From NCBI RefSeq assembly GCF_036549475.1, contig NZ_JAZHLI010000002.1:1-64000 (forward strand): a DNA stretch of 64,000 nt, written 5' to 3'. Shown one piece after another: positions 63,870-64,000 of the stretch. Below the pieces are notes generated by a model. The model was given only the letters and a program-made list of their open reading frames with translations, was not told where the DNA came from and did no database searches. The stretch comes from Aurantimonas sp036549475. GTDB taxonomy: Bacteria > Pseudomonadota > Alphaproteobacteria > Rhizobiales > Rhizobiaceae. A program made the translations under genes and the position numbers. How positions within the stretch are numbered: the first letter of the stretch is position 1; each line of letters begins with the position of its first letter.

Positions 63870-64000
63870 ATGCATGTAGACGATAATCAAGCTCCTCGCC
63901 TCATTTCATTGAATGATGTCTGCTCTCTGACATCGCTGTCGCGCACGGCTATCAACAAATTCCGCGTCTCGGGTGATTTCCCGGTTGATGTTAGGTTGGG
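63870..64000 (+). CDS. AlpA/MerR-like excisionase-type regulator (partial, cut by window end)
   Basis: From ATG 63870, after GAAAGGGTGAAGCA, the visible 43 residues are RLISLNDVCSLTSLSRTAIN followed by a short KFRVSGDFP wing. This is the winged-helix pattern of AlpA-family phage regulators (DVC...LSRT.I...R..GDFP). Such proteins activate excision or early genes of integrative elements. The gene runs past the window end. Confidence 0.75.
   Translation, partial: MHVDDNQAPRLISLNDVCSLTSLSRTAINKFRVSGDFPVDVRL

Overview
The window is GC-rich DNA with dense, often overlapping genes. Its content (FixL/FixJ oxygen sensing, three TRAP transporters, a BTLCP peptidase, ketoglutarate semialdehyde dehydrogenase) points to an alphaproteobacterium, probably Hyphomicrobiales or Rhodospirillales; I cannot name the genus. 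A core chromosome segment (about 17.5-62.0 kb) lies between the ends of two tRNA-targeted integrative elements. Three single N characters (21799, 23644, 27678) look like contig joins, so gene order across them is uncertain.

Island 1 (1 to about 17480) is less GC-rich than the core. It starts with the 3' end of a group II intron and decayed phage-like genes. It then carries a complete type I BREX phage-defence operon read leftwards: a small ribbon-helix-helix-like regulator, brxA, brxB, brxC, pglX, pglZ, brxL. Divergent from it is a gene for an Abi_C-like protein with a HEPN-type R-x6-H motif. Next are a DUF6998-like putative nuclease and a tyrosine integrase whose reading frames overlap. The island ends at the displaced 3' part of a tRNA-Lys(CUU) gene, a typical integration scar.

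Core part A (17.5-28.7 kb): a single-domain response regulator, a PfkB-family sugar kinase, fixL and fixJ; then a truncated IS110 element with a structured leader that may encode its bridge RNA; two near-identical UDP-glucose dehydrogenase genes (the first cut off) and a UDP-glucuronate epimerase; a transglutaminase-like peptidase; an ISAs1 fragment; and a 3-hydroxyisobutyrate dehydrogenase homologue.

Core part B (28.8-54.8 kb) is a catabolic block: DctPQM TRAP system 1 with an AGE-family epimerase, a Gfo/Idh/MocA oxidoreductase, ketoglutarate semialdehyde dehydrogenase, an aldo/keto reductase, a ThDP enzyme and a nu-class GST; then a TAXI-TRAP operon with an LDH2-type dehydrogenase; then SDR, DHDPS-family, FAH-family, a second ThDP enzyme, DctPQM system 2, a second FAH-family enzyme and an aminotransferase. 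The set suits uptake and breakdown of sugar acids or related keto acids, but no substrate can be read from sequence. No dedicated transcription factor is encoded here, although strong operator-like palindromes precede TRAP system 1.

Core part C (54.9-61.9 kb) holds an alpha/beta hydrolase, an overlapping set (3-mercaptopyruvate sulfurtransferase, GNAT acetyltransferase, ornithine cyclodeaminase family), AlaX, cysteine synthase and DNA photolyase. Island 2 begins at about 62071 in the 3' end of a tRNA-Asn gene, whose terminator remains on the core side, and encodes an integrase, a small protein and an AlpA-type regulator cut by the window end.
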